Assembly: GCA_046154965.1 (NCBI GenBank)
Contig: JBJXDY010000104.1
Location: 1-64,000 of the forward strand
DNA length: 64,000 bases
Direction: 5' to 3'
DNA from: DATKFM01 sp046154965
GTDB taxonomy: Bacteria > Pseudomonadota > Alphaproteobacteria > Dongiales > Dongiaceae
This document shows positions 41,789-51,661 of this stretch, one piece after another (positions within the stretch are counted from its first letter, which is position 1; the number at the start of each line of letters is the position of its first letter). Made by a program: the position numbers and the translations under genes. The notes below the pieces were generated by a model that ran no database searches, was not told where the DNA came from, and saw only the letters and a list, made by a program, of their open reading frames with translations.

Positions 41789-42587
41789 TTTCCTCGCCCG
41801 CGCGCTGATTGGCGGGCTGGGCATCGCCCTCTTCGCCGGCCCGCTCGGCTGCTTCATCCTCTGGCGGCGTATGGCCTATTTCGGCGACGCCCTGTCCCAC
41901 AGCGCGCTGCTGGGCATCGCCCTGGGATTCCTCGCGGGCATCGACCTCAATCTCGGCATCCTGGCGATCTGCGTTGCCGTGGCGCTGTTCTTGCTGGCCC
42001 TGCAGCGGCAAAAGCGCCTGACGGTGGATACGCTGCTGGTGATCCTGTCCCACAGCGCGCTGTCCATCGGCCTTGTCGTCGCCAGCTTTGCGCCCAGCTT
42101 GCGGATCGATTTATCGGCCTATCTCTTTGGCGACATCCTGGCGATCGCGCCGCGGGATCTGCTGTGGATCTATGGCGGCGGCGTTGTGCTGCTGGCGATC
42201 CTGATCGCCCAGTGGCGTTCGTTGCTGAGCCTGACGGTGAACGAGGAACTGGCGCGCGCCGAAGGCATCAATGCCGGGGTCACGGGGCTGATCTTCATGC
42301 TGCTGATCGCCGTGGCGGTGGCTTTGGCGATGAAGGCCGTCGGAATTCTCCTGGTCTCGGCCCTGCTGATCATTCCGGCGGCGGCCGCGCGGCGCTTCTC
42401 CGCCACGCCCGAGCGCATGGCCGTCCTGGCGGCGATCATCGGCGGTGCTTCGGTGCTCGGCGGCCTGTTTGCGTCGCTGCAACTCGATACGCCCGCGGGG
42501 CCGTCGATCGTCGTGTCGGCAGCGGCGCTGTTCATCTTGAGCCTTGCCGCCGGCTTTGTCCGCGGCGAAAGTACGGCTGCCCGCTGA
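41778..42587 (+). CDS. znuB: Zinc ABC transporter permease ZnuB
   Basis: This 269-residue permease of the ABC-3 family has seven to eight hydrophobic segments. It shows GPLGCFILWRRMAYFGDALSHSALLG near the N-terminus (quoted in part: MAYFGDALSHSALLG). I start at ATG 41778, overlapping znuC by 11 bases; an ATG at 41718 would add 20 residues inside znuC. It completes the zinc importer. Confidence 0.9.
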   Translation: MLHDFLARALIGGLGIALFAGPLGCFILWRRMAYFGDALSHSALLGIALGFLAGIDLNLGILAICVAVALFLLALQRQKRLTVDTLLVILSHSALSIGLVVASFAPSLRIDLSAYLFGDILAIAPRDLLWIYGGGVVLLAILIAQWRSLLSLTVNEELARAEGINAGVTGLIFMLLIAVAVALAMKAVGILLVSALLIIPAAAARRFSATPERMAVLAAIIGGASVLGGLFASLQLDTPAGPSIVVSAAALFILSLAAGFVRGESTAAR

Positions 42588-42605
42588 CTCAACCCGAGGA
42601 TCTCA

Positions 42606-43271
42606 ATGGCCAATTTCTCTCCGCAGCGTTCCGGCGGCCCCTTCGGCGGCGGTTCCAATGGACCGATCCTCAACCTGCCGCGGATGACCCAGATCCTCAT
42701 CCTTGTGAATATCGGGGTGTTCGTCCTCTGCCAATTCCTGCCGCAGAATTGGTTTTACCTGTTGATGTTGCATTTCAAGTTCGATGTGTTGCGCTTTACG
42801 GACGCCGTGCCTTTCTATTGGACAGTGATCCTCACGCCGGTGACCGCGCAATTCCTCCACGCCAATTGGATGCATCTGCTGTCGAACATGATCAGCTTTG
42901 TCCTGTTCGGCACGATCGTGGAGCGGGCGATCGGGCAGCAGCGTATGCTGGCTTTGACACTGATTACCGGCGTCATGGGCAATCTTGCTTTTCTGCTTCT
43001 GAACTATGGCCATGACGTCGCCAACATCGGCGCCTCCGGCGCCGGCAGCGGCCTGTTCGGCGCGGCGGTCCGCCTGCTGGTGCGGCAACGGCACGGCCGC
43101 GACAACAGGCAGATCTGGATCTTCGCAACCATCTGGGTCGGTATCGCCCTGCTGCCGGCATTGTTGTCCGGCCAAAGCAACATCGCCTGGGAGGCCCATG
43201 TCGGCGGCTTCCTTGCCGGCTTGCTGCTGATCGACACCTTCGATCGGCGCGGCAAGTTCCGCGTGATGTAG
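42606..43271 (+). CDS. Rhomboid family intramembrane serine protease
   Basis: This 221-residue membrane protein has six hydrophobic segments. The catalytic dyad is S144 in GASG and H198 in AWEAHVGGFLAG. The first-helix signature HANWMHLLSNM is at about 85-95. It cuts membrane proteins within the bilayer; its substrates are unknown. It lies 18 bases after znuB behind GAGGA and may be read with the zinc genes, although no functional link is known. Confidence 0.87.
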   Translation: MANFSPQRSGGPFGGGSNGPILNLPRMTQILILVNIGVFVLCQFLPQNWFYLLMLHFKFDVLRFTDAVPFYWTVILTPVTAQFLHANWMHLLSNMISFVLFGTIVERAIGQQRMLALTLITGVMGNLAFLLLNYGHDVANIGASGAGSGLFGAAVRLLVRQRHGRDNRQIWIFATIWVGIALLPALLSGQSNIAWEAHVGGFLAGLLLIDTFDRRGKFRVM

Positions 43272-43282
43272 GTCCGGCCGTC

Positions 43283-44611
43283 TCAACCGTAGACCAGCGA
43301 CGGCAACCACAGAGCGATATCTTCGAAGACGTAAAGCAGCGCCATGGCAAACACGACGATCCAGATGAACGGCATGACGCCGGCGAAGATTTGATTGATG
43401 GTAACATGCTTCGGCGCCACGCCCTTCAGGTAGAACGGCGCCATGGCCACCGGCGGGGACAGGAACGAGGTCTGCAGATTGAGCGCAATGAGAATGCCGA
43501 AGAAAAGCGGATCGATGCCGAAGTGATCGAGCAACGGCAGGAAGATCGGCACGAAGATGATGATGATCTCCGTCCATTCGAGCGGCCAGCCGAGGATGAA
43601 GATAATGACCTGCGTGACGATGAGGAACATGGTCGGCGACAGGTCGAGGGACACCACAAACTGCTCGATTACCGCTTGGCCGCCGAGCAGCGCGAAGGTC
43701 GACGAGAAGATGAAGGAGCCGACGAAAAGCCAACAGACCATCGCCGAGGTTCGCGCCGTCAGATAGACTGATTCCCTCAGCTTTTCCCAACTAAGCGCGC
43801 GGTAGGCGGCGGCCAGCGCCATGGCGCCCAGGGCACCCACGGCCGAGGCTTGAGTCGGCGATGCCCAGCCGAAAAGGATAGCGCCGAGCACGGTGATGAT
43901 CAGCAGAGCCAGCGGAAAGAAGGAGGTTACTAGAGCAGTGACGACCTGGACGAAAGGAACACTACGCTCTTCCTTCGGAAGCTTGGGCGCCAAAGACGGG
44001 TTCAAGACAGCGCGGATGATGACGTAGAGGATGTACATGCCCGTCAGCATGAGCCCCGGCAGGAACGCGCCGGCATAGAGCTGCACCACCGATACACCGG
44101 CCGTGGCGCCATAGAGGATCAGCATGACGCTCGGCGGTATGAGAATGCCAAGGCACCCGCCCGCGCAGACCACGCCAGCCGACAGCCGGGCATCGTAGCC
44201 ATGGCGCAGCATGGCTGGGTAGGCCAGCAACCCCATCAATGTCACCACCGCGCCGACGATGCCGGTGGCGGTCGCAAACAACGCACAGGTGATGAGCGTG
44301 GCAACCGCGAGCGAGCCTGGAACGCCGCCCGCGGCCAATTGAATACTTCGGAATAATCGGTCGAGAATGTTAGCTCGCTCGATCAGATAGCCCATGAACA
44401 CGAACAGCGGCACGGAGACGAGCACGTCATTGGACATCACGGCATAGGTGCGCTGGACCACCAGGTGAAAGACCGGATCCATGCGCGGCGAAAAGGCGAA
44501 GAAGGCAAAGCCCACGCCCAGCGCCATAAGGGTGAAAGCGATGGGAAAGCCGAGCATGATGAAGAAGATGAAGAGAACCAGCATGAGCACGCCGAGATCA
44601 GGATTGCTCAT
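43283..44611 (-). CDS. dctM: TRAP transporter large permease (DctM)
   Basis: This 442-residue DctM-type permease has about 12 hydrophobic segments. Visible blocks are GFPIAFTLMALGVGFAFF, VPLFVFMGYLIERA, GCLGILIPPSVMLILYG and the late NLQTSFLSPPVA. It imports organic acids by sodium or proton symport with the small permease and binding protein encoded upstream. Its start overlaps the DctQ stop in ATGA. Confidence 0.92.
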   Translation of the reverse strand: MSNPDLGVLMLVLFIFFIMLGFPIAFTLMALGVGFAFFAFSPRMDPVFHLVVQRTYAVMSNDVLVSVPLFVFMGYLIERANILDRLFRSIQLAAGGVPGSLAVATLITCALFATATGIVGAVVTLMGLLAYPAMLRHGYDARLSAGVVCAGGCLGILIPPSVMLILYGATAGVSVVQLYAGAFLPGLMLTGMYILYVIIRAVLNPSLAPKLPKEERSVPFVQVVTALVTSFFPLALLIITVLGAILFGWASPTQASAVGALGAMALAAAYRALSWEKLRESVYLTARTSAMVCWLFVGSFIFSSTFALLGGQAVIEQFVVSLDLSPTMFLIVTQVIIFILGWPLEWTEIIIIFVPIFLPLLDHFGIDPLFFGILIALNLQTSFLSPPVAMAPFYLKGVAPKHVTINQIFAGVMPFIWIVVFAMALLYVFEDIALWLPSLVYG

Positions 44612-45189
44612 GACGCCGTTCCCTGCTTTTCCTGCGCCCGCTGAAGTATGATTTTCTCCAGCTCTTCGACGTCATGCAGGCGCTGGGGCCATTCGCCCGA
44701 CCTCAGGCAGATGATGCAACGAATGACCTCGGCCATTCCCTGCACCAGCATGAGCACGCCGACGATGGGAATGAGCGTCTTGAACGGATAAAGCGGCGGG
44801 CCGTTGGGGCTGTTCGACGAGTGCTCGCCGATCATCCAGGATTTCTCGGCGAAGATGAAGCCGGCATAAATGAAAGCGAGGATGCCAGGAAAGAAGAACA
44901 AGAAGTAAAGCGCCAAGTCCATCCCGGCCTGCACCTTCGGCGGCCAGCCGCGATAGAGAAAATCGCCTCGTACGTGACCGTTGCGCGCCAGGGCGTATGG
45001 CCCGGCCATGATGAAGAGCGTGCCATAAAGCATGTAGCTGGCGTCATAGGCCCAGGGACTCGGAATGCGGAACAGCTTGAGCATGATCACGTCATAGCTC
45101 ATGGCGATCGTCAGCAGCACGATGCACCACGCGAACAGGTGCCCGACCCGCGTGTTGACCTCATCGATCAGGAGTAGAAACCTCTGCAC
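44608..45189 (-). CDS. dctQ: TRAP transporter small permease (DctQ)
   Basis: This 193-residue membrane protein has four hydrophobic segments and the family motif SPWAYDASYMLYG. It starts with GTG 45189 six bases after GAGAGG. It binds the large permease, whose gene overlaps its end, and follows the binding-protein gene by 87 bases. Confidence 0.88.
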   Translation of the reverse strand: MQRFLLLIDEVNTRVGHLFAWCIVLLTIAMSYDVIMLKLFRIPSPWAYDASYMLYGTLFIMAGPYALARNGHVRGDFLYRGWPPKVQAGMDLALYFLFFFPGILAFIYAGFIFAEKSWMIGEHSSNSPNGPPLYPFKTLIPIVGVLMLVQGMAEVIRCIICLRSGEWPQRLHDVEELEKIILQRAQEKQGTAS

Positions 45190-45276
45190 GAAATGCCTCT
45201 CTGCGGACGCTCAAGCGCGCGGGGACAGCCGAATGGCTGCCCCCGCGGCGATGAGCCGATCCTACACCGCCCGGCC

Positions 45277-46416
45277 TTAGCCGAAGAAGTGCTTGTATGC
45301 GGGTGATTGAGCGACTTCGATCTGGAACTGGGCGCTGACCACGCGCTTTGCCCAGCTCTTCTGCGAGTCGATTACCTTGGCAAAGAACGCATCGGCCGAG
45401 TACTTGGCGATGACCTTATCCCAGGCGGCCAGTTGTGCCTCCAGGATCGCGTCGGACGTCTTGTGCACCTTGACGCCCTGCTCGGATTGCAATGCTTCAA
45501 GGTCTTTGGAGTACCGATCCATGGCCTTCCAGGACATGTCTGCCGACGCCGACTCGGCGGCGTATCTGAGCAAGGCCTGAAGGTCCGCTCCGAGTTCATT
45601 GAATCTTGTTCTATTGAATATGATCTCGAAGCATTCGGCCGACTGGTGATAGCTCTGAAGCATATAGTCCTTGCTTACATCGGGGAAGCCGAGTAGCCGG
45701 TCCGAGGACGGATTGTTGAATTCGGCTCCTTCGAGCAGGCCCTTCTCCAGAGCCGGCACGATCTCTCCGCCGGGGAGGATCGTAACGGCTGCACCCAGCT
45801 CGGTGAAAAGGTCGGCCGACAGGCCAACCGTGCGGTACTTCATGTTCTTGAACTGATCGGCGGACTCAATCGGCGCCTTGAACCAGCCCAGCGGCTGGGT
45901 CGGCATGGGGCCGGTGAGGAAGCCGACGAGATCCAGGCCGAGGATGTTCTGCACGAGTTCGGTGTAGAGCTCCTGGCCGCCGCCGTACTTGACCCAGCCG
46001 AGCATTTGATTGGCGGTCCAGCCAAAGGCCGGCGGCGTGCCGAACAGCGAGGCGGCCTTGTTCTTGCCGAACCAGTAGGCCGTGACGCCATGGCCGCCAT
46101 CGAGCGTGCCGGCGATGACGGCATCCTGTAGCTCCAGCGGCTTGGCGACGGCGCCGGCCGGCAGCAGATCGATCTTCAGGCGGTCGCCCGCCATTTCATT
46201 GACGCGATTGACATAGTCCTGCGCGTATTCGTGGAAGATGTCCTTGGCCGGCCAAGTGCTCTGGAATTTCCAAACGATGGCGTCCTGCGCGCGCACGACG
46301 GTCGGAGCGGCGACGGCTGCCGCGACGGAGGCGGCGGCGGCGCCCTTGATGAAACCGCGGCGGGTTTTCACCTCGCCAGTAATCTCACGATCCAATTCGG
46401 TTGGGGTCGATGTCAT
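45277..46416 (-). CDS. dctP: TRAP transporter substrate-binding protein (DctP)
   Basis: This 379-residue periplasmic protein starts at ATG 46416. It has a twin-arginine signal (TRRGFIKGAAAAS, about 18-30) with cleavage after VVRA. The mature protein shows WKFQSTWPAKD, LLPAGAVAKPLELQDAV and YRTVGLSADLF, typical of the DctP subfamily for 2-oxo acids or aromatic/mannitol-type ligands. Its gene follows two amine-oxidising flavoprotein genes, but the ligand is not evident. The 251-base gap upstream (46417-46667) holds its promoter and no further gene. Confidence 0.9.
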   Translation of the reverse strand: MTSTPTELDREITGEVKTRRGFIKGAAAASVAAAVAAPTVVRAQDAIVWKFQSTWPAKDIFHEYAQDYVNRVNEMAGDRLKIDLLPAGAVAKPLELQDAVIAGTLDGGHGVTAYWFGKNKAASLFGTPPAFGWTANQMLGWVKYGGGQELYTELVQNILGLDLVGFLTGPMPTQPLGWFKAPIESADQFKNMKYRTVGLSADLFTELGAAVTILPGGEIVPALEKGLLEGAEFNNPSSDRLLGFPDVSKDYMLQSYHQSAECFEIIFNRTRFNELGADLQALLRYAAESASADMSWKAMDRYSKDLEALQSEQGVKVHKTSDAILEAQLAAWDKVIAKYSADAFFAKVIDSQKSWAKRVVSAQFQIEVAQSPAYKHFFG

Positions 46417-46667
46417 ATTGAGGGCCCTCCCTGGGCGTTTTGATTGATTGGGTGGGTCATCTTGCCGCAACGGCCATGGTTGCGACAACGCGGGACACCC
46501 CAGACTAAGGTCTTGCCTAGCCCAGCTTCCCTGCACCTTCCTTATAAGGCCGTCGTACACCGCAGGCGAGTCCCGCCGCATCAAAACCACGCCAGCAGCC
46601 CCTTTGTGCGTTGCGGCATAACCAATCCGCGAATTGGCCGTCCGAGAAGCCGGTACTGCCGACTGAA

Positions 46668-49115
46668 CTAGGCACGCATCCGTTCGCTCTTGGGATCGTA
46701 CATCGGCCGGAGTGAAACCCGTGCCGGCACGCGCTCGCAGGCCACTTCAATCTCGAACTTGCCGCCATCGATCCAGGCCTGGTCGACACCGTCAGGATTG
46801 TTGAGATAGCCCAGCGCAATGGCGCGGCCCAGCGTGTGCCCATAGTTGGCTGAGGTTGTGTAGCCGACCAGCTTGCCGTCCCGATAGATCGGCTCATTGT
46901 GATAGAGTAGCGGCTTCGGGTCCTCGAGGGCGAGTTGCACCATCCGCTTGGGCAGGCGCGCCTGGTTCTTCTGCTTCAGCAGGGCGTCCCGGCCGATGAA
47001 CGGTGCCTTCTTGTCATAGGCGACAACAAAGCCGAGGCCGGCTTCGATCGGCGTATCGTCCTCGCCGATGTCATGGCCGAAATGGCGGTAGGCTTTTTCG
47101 ATGCGGAGTGAGTCCATGGCATGCATGCCCGCAAGCTTCAGCCCGAACGGCGCGCCCTTCTCCAGGATGCGATCGAACACATTGCCGGCATACTCCGCCG
47201 GCACATAGAGTTCCCAGCCCAGCTCGCCCATATAGCTGATGCGGTTGGCGCGAACGCGGGCATAACCGATATCGATGATTTTCGACGTGCCGAAGGGGCA
47301 AGTCGCGTTGGTCAGGTCCGCCGCCGTCAACGTCGACAGCAGCGCCCGGCTCTTCGGGCCCATGACGCCGAGCACGGCATAGGCGGCCGTCACATCTTCC
47401 ACCGAAGCGCGAGCGTCGGCGGGAATATGGTTCTTGAGCCACAGCAGGTCGCGCCGCGCCGTAGCCGCCGCAGTCACCACCATATAGTGATCCTCGGCAA
47501 TGCGGGTGACCGTGAGATCGGCCTCGATGCCGCCGCGCTCGTTCAGCCATTGGGTGTAGATCGCCCGGCCGGGCGCGCCGCCGACGTCATTGGCACAGAT
47601 GTTCTGCAATACCTTCTCGGCATCGGGGCCGCGCACCATGAATTTGGCGAAGGTGGACTGGTCGAATAGCGCCACGGCATTCCGCGTCGCCGTGCATTCC
47701 GCCGCGCAATAGTCGAACCAGTTCTGCCGGCCGAAGCTGTACTTGTACTTCGGCTCGACGCCCTTGGGTGCGAACCAGTTGGCGCGCTCCCAGCCGGCCA
47801 CGTCGCCGAAGCAGGCATTGTTCGCCTTGAGCCGCTCAAAGAGCGGCGTCTTGCGCACGCCCCGCGCGGTCTCGAACTGGCGGTAAGGCCAGTGCATGGC
47901 ATAGAGCAGCCCCAACGCCTCCGACACCCGCTCCACCAGGAAGGTCTTGGTGTTGAGATGCGGAGAGATGCGCCGGATATCCACGTCCCACAGGTCGAAG
48001 GGCGGATGGCCGTGGGCGATCCAGTGGGCCAGCACCATGCCGGCGCCGCCGGCCGATTGGATGCCGACAGAGTTGAACCCCGCGCCGACGAAAAAATTCT
48101 TCACCTCGGGCGCCGGTCCCAGCAGATATCGCTGGTCGGGCGTGAAGCTCTCCGGGCCGTTGAAGAATTTGCGGATGCCCGTCTGCTCCAGCTTGGGCAC
48201 GCGGTGGATCGCGCCCTCCAGCACCGGTTGGAAGTGATCGAGATCCTCCGGCAATTCGGTGAAGCAGAAATCCTCGGCGATACCGTCCACGCCCCAGGGC
48301 TTCGCCGTCGGTTCGAATGCGCCCACCAGCAGTTTGCCGGCGTCCTCCTTGTAGTACGCGCAGCTGTCCATGTCGCGCATGACCGGCAGGTTCGCGGGAA
48401 CGCCCATGGGCTCGGTCACGATGTAGAAATGCTCGCAGGCATGGAGCGGCACGTCAGCGCCGGCCATCAGACCCACCTCGCGGCCCCACATGCCCGCGCA
48501 GTTCACGACATACTCCGCGGTGACATCGCCTTGATCGGTTTTCACGCCGCAGGCCCGGCCGTTCTTGACGATCACGCCGGTGACCTTGCAGTCCTCGACG
48601 ATGCGCGCGCCGCCGGCCCGCGCGCCCTTGGCCAGCGCCATGGTGGTATCGGCGGGATTGGTCTGGCCGTCTTGGGGAAACCAGATGGCGCCGATCACAT
48701 CTTCGATATTCATCAGCGGCCACAGTTCCTGCACGCGCTTCGGGCTGACCGGCTCGGCGGGCACGCCGAAGGCATGGGCCATGGAAGCGCCGCGGCGCAG
48801 CTCGTCCCAGCGCTCGGGATTGGTGGCGATGGAAAGGCTGCCGTTCTGCTTGAAGCCGGTGGCCTGGCCGGTCTCCTTCTCGAGGCCGGTGTAAAGCTCC
48901 ACCGTGTATTTCGCGAGCTTGGTGAGATTGGCCGTGTAGAGCATGGCCCGCACCAGGCCGGCGGCGTGCCAGGTGGTGCCGGAGGTCAGCTTCTTACGCT
49001 CCAGCAGCAGCACGTCTTTCTTGCCCATCTTCGCGAGATGATAGGCGGTGGAACAACCGATGATGCCGCCGCCGATGATCACGATCTCGGCGTGGCCGGG
49101 AAGCTTGCTTGTCAT
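46668..49115 (-). CDS. Dimethylglycine/sarcosine dehydrogenase-type flavoprotein 1
   Basis: This 815-residue FAD protein starts at ATG 49115. The FAD motif IVIIGGGIIGCSTAYHLAK is at about 10-28. TSGTTWHAAGLVR, with the histidine used for covalent FAD in this family, is near 55. Residues about 450-815 are the folate-binding GcvT-like half with FDQSTFAKFMVRGPDA and GELGWELYVP. It demethylates an N-methylated glycine and passes the carbon to tetrahydrofolate. It follows a paralog on the same strand. Confidence 0.89.
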   Translation of the reverse strand: MTSKLPGHAEIVIIGGGIIGCSTAYHLAKMGKKDVLLLERKKLTSGTTWHAAGLVRAMLYTANLTKLAKYTVELYTGLEKETGQATGFKQNGSLSIATNPERWDELRRGASMAHAFGVPAEPVSPKRVQELWPLMNIEDVIGAIWFPQDGQTNPADTTMALAKGARAGGARIVEDCKVTGVIVKNGRACGVKTDQGDVTAEYVVNCAGMWGREVGLMAGADVPLHACEHFYIVTEPMGVPANLPVMRDMDSCAYYKEDAGKLLVGAFEPTAKPWGVDGIAEDFCFTELPEDLDHFQPVLEGAIHRVPKLEQTGIRKFFNGPESFTPDQRYLLGPAPEVKNFFVGAGFNSVGIQSAGGAGMVLAHWIAHGHPPFDLWDVDIRRISPHLNTKTFLVERVSEALGLLYAMHWPYRQFETARGVRKTPLFERLKANNACFGDVAGWERANWFAPKGVEPKYKYSFGRQNWFDYCAAECTATRNAVALFDQSTFAKFMVRGPDAEKVLQNICANDVGGAPGRAIYTQWLNERGGIEADLTVTRIAEDHYMVVTAAATARRDLLWLKNHIPADARASVEDVTAAYAVLGVMGPKSRALLSTLTAADLTNATCPFGTSKIIDIGYARVRANRISYMGELGWELYVPAEYAGNVFDRILEKGAPFGLKLAGMHAMDSLRIEKAYRHFGHDIGEDDTPIEAGLGFVVAYDKKAPFIGRDALLKQKNQARLPKRMVQLALEDPKPLLYHNEPIYRDGKLVGYTTSANYGHTLGRAIALGYLNNPDGVDQAWIDGGKFEIEVACERVPARVSLRPMYDPKSERMRA

Positions 49116-49183
49116 GGGAATAGACGCCGTTCTCTGGTTGTAATTTTGTGGTGGAATTCTACGGACCGGGCGCGGCGCCGCAA

Positions 49184-51604
49184 CTACATCCGCAGCCTTG
49201 CATTGGCCGGATCGTAGAGCGGCTCCTGCGCGACCACGGCGCGGCGGCGCTCGCCGAACACCTCCACATCCAGCGCCATGCCAGGCTTCGCCAGATCGGT
49301 GCGGACATAGGCGAGCGCGATGCTCTTGCCGATGCTGTGGCCATAACCGCCGGAGCCGACGAGGCCGACGATGTCCTTGCCCTGCCAAACTGAAGAACAA
49401 TAGGGCGCATCTGCGGTGCCTTTATCCTCCAGCAGCAGCGGTACGAAGCGCTCCCGCGGACCGCTGTTGTGCTCCTTTAGCAGCGCGGCGCGGCCCATGA
49501 ACTCGCTCTTGGTGAGGTCGACGAAGCGGTCGAGGCTGGCCATGAAGGGCGTGTATTCGTGGGTGAGATCGCCCTTCCAGCCGCGATAGCACTTCTCCAG
49601 CCGCATCGAGTCCATCGCATACATGCCAAAATCGCGGATGCCGTATCTCTCGCCCGCCTGCCAGAGCTGGTCGTAAATCGACGCCATATGCTCCACGGGC
49701 GCATGGAGCTCCCAGCCCAATTCACCGACATAGTTTACGCGCAGCGCAAGAAGCCGCGCATAGCCGATCTCGATCTCCCGCGCCGACAGCCAGGGGAATG
49801 CCGCATTGGACAGATCGGCATCGGTCGCCTGGCTCAGCACATCCCGCGCCTTCGGCCCGGCGATGATGATGGAGCCATAGCGCGTGGTGTGGTTCTTAAT
49901 GCGCAGCGCGCCGTTCTTCGGCCGGTGCTTCTCCAGCCAGTCGAGATCATGCCATTCCGCCACGGCCGCGCTGATAAGGTAGAAGCGGTTCTCGGCCAAC
50001 CGTGTGATCGTGAACTCGGAGATGATCCCGCCCTTGTCGTTGAGCGCATAGGACAGCGTGACCCGGCCCTGCTTCGGCAGCTTGCCGCAGATCAGTTTGT
50101 CGAGCCATGCGGCCGCCCCGTCGCCCTCGATCAGCAGCTTGGTAAAGCCGCCGAGATCGAGAATGCCCACGCGCTCCCGCACCGCCTTGCATTCCTCGCC
50201 CACGGCATCGTGCCAGTTGGTGCGGTGGAAGCTCGGCACCTGCTCGCGTTTGTCTTCCGGCCGCGGGAACCAGGCCGCGCGCTCCCAGCCGCCGCGGGCG
50301 CAGAACATGGCGCCCTTGGCTTTCAGCCGTTCATAGAGCGGCGTGGTCTTGGCCGGGCGCCCGGCGGGCCGCTCTTCGGCGGGAAAGGCGATGGCATATT
50401 CGTTCTGGTAGACCTCGACCGCTTTCGCCACGACGTATTTCTTCGTCGCGTAGTCGGTGTAGCGCCGGGGATCGAAGATCCAGAAATCCCACTCCGGCTC
50501 GCCATGGGCGATCCATTCCGCCACCGTCTTGCCGGCGCCGCCCGACTGCGCGATGCCGAAGCTGAAGCAGCAGCATTGGAAAAAATTCGGCAGGCCGTGG
50601 GCCGGGCCGATATAGGGATTGCCATCGGGCGAATAGGGAATCGGCCCGTTGATCACTTTCTGCACGCCGACGGTGCCGAGGATCGGCACGCGCTTGATGG
50701 CATCGTTGATATAGACCTCGAGCCGCTCCAGATCGTCGGGATAGAGCTCATAGGCGAATTTCTCGGGAATGCCGTCGAGCCAGTGGGGCGTCGCCTTCCA
50801 CTCATAAGGCCCGAGCAGCAGCCCGCTGCGCTCCTGCCGCAGATAATAGCTGGTATCGGGATCCCGCAGCAGCGGCAGCTTCTCCTTGCGGCCCTCCAAT
50901 TCGGCGACCGGCTCGGTCACCAGATACTGGTGGGACATGGAGACAATCGGCATGTACTGTCCGACCATGCTCATGATCTCGCCCGCGCGATAGCCGGCGG
51001 CGTTGATCACGAACTCGCAGGTGACGTCGCCCTTGTCGGTCTTCACCAGCCACTCGCCCGCCTTGGTGCGTTCCAGGCCGGTGACGCGGGTGAAGCGGAC
51101 GATCTCCGCGCCCATGTCGCGCGCACCCTTGGCATAGGCCTGGGTGAGCTGGCTGGGATCGATGTCGCCATCGAACGGATCCCAGAGGCCACCCTCGAGA
51201 TCGTGCAGCTCGATGAAGGGATAGCGCTTCTTGATGTCGGCCGGAGACAGCAACTCGAACTCCAGCCCCTGGGCACGGGCCATGCCGCGCACATGGGCAT
51301 ACTCCGCCATACGCGCCTTGGTGTGCGCCAGCCGGATCGATCCCGTGAGGTGGTAGTTCATGGGATAATCGACTTCCTCGCCCAGCTTCGCATAGAGCTT
51401 GGTGCTGTGGCGCTGGAATTTCAGCACGTTCCAGGAGGTGGAGAAGTTCGGGCAGTTGCCGGCGGCATGCCAGGTGGAGCCGGAGGTGAGTTCGTCGCGC
51501 TCGATCAGCAGCGTGTCCGTCCAGCCGAGCTTGCCCAGGTGATAGAGCGCGCTGCACCCCACCGCGCCACCGCCGATGATCACCACACGCGCCTGAGATT
51601 TCAT
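49184..51604 (-). CDS. Dimethylglycine/sarcosine dehydrogenase-type flavoprotein 2
   Basis: This 806-residue paralog of the downstream gene has the same layout. The FAD motif VVIIGGGAVGCSALYHLGK is at the N-terminus and TSGSTWHAAGNCPNFS carries the FAD-linking histidine region. The GcvT-like half shows LDLGGFTKLLIEGDGA and GELGWELHAP. The N-terminal loop differs from its neighbour (GNCPN versus GLVRA), so the two probably take different N-methyl substrates. It begins 57 bases after the MttB-like gene. Confidence 0.89.
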   Translation of the reverse strand: MKSQARVVIIGGGAVGCSALYHLGKLGWTDTLLIERDELTSGSTWHAAGNCPNFSTSWNVLKFQRHSTKLYAKLGEEVDYPMNYHLTGSIRLAHTKARMAEYAHVRGMARAQGLEFELLSPADIKKRYPFIELHDLEGGLWDPFDGDIDPSQLTQAYAKGARDMGAEIVRFTRVTGLERTKAGEWLVKTDKGDVTCEFVINAAGYRAGEIMSMVGQYMPIVSMSHQYLVTEPVAELEGRKEKLPLLRDPDTSYYLRQERSGLLLGPYEWKATPHWLDGIPEKFAYELYPDDLERLEVYINDAIKRVPILGTVGVQKVINGPIPYSPDGNPYIGPAHGLPNFFQCCCFSFGIAQSGGAGKTVAEWIAHGEPEWDFWIFDPRRYTDYATKKYVVAKAVEVYQNEYAIAFPAEERPAGRPAKTTPLYERLKAKGAMFCARGGWERAAWFPRPEDKREQVPSFHRTNWHDAVGEECKAVRERVGILDLGGFTKLLIEGDGAAAWLDKLICGKLPKQGRVTLSYALNDKGGIISEFTITRLAENRFYLISAAVAEWHDLDWLEKHRPKNGALRIKNHTTRYGSIIIAGPKARDVLSQATDADLSNAAFPWLSAREIEIGYARLLALRVNYVGELGWELHAPVEHMASIYDQLWQAGERYGIRDFGMYAMDSMRLEKCYRGWKGDLTHEYTPFMASLDRFVDLTKSEFMGRAALLKEHNSGPRERFVPLLLEDKGTADAPYCSSVWQGKDIVGLVGSGGYGHSIGKSIALAYVRTDLAKPGMALDVEVFGERRRAVVAQEPLYDPANARLRM

Positions 51605-51661
51605 TCTGGCCCCCTCGTCTTCGCTCCAGGCCTTACGACCTGTTGTTGTTCTGCTCGCACC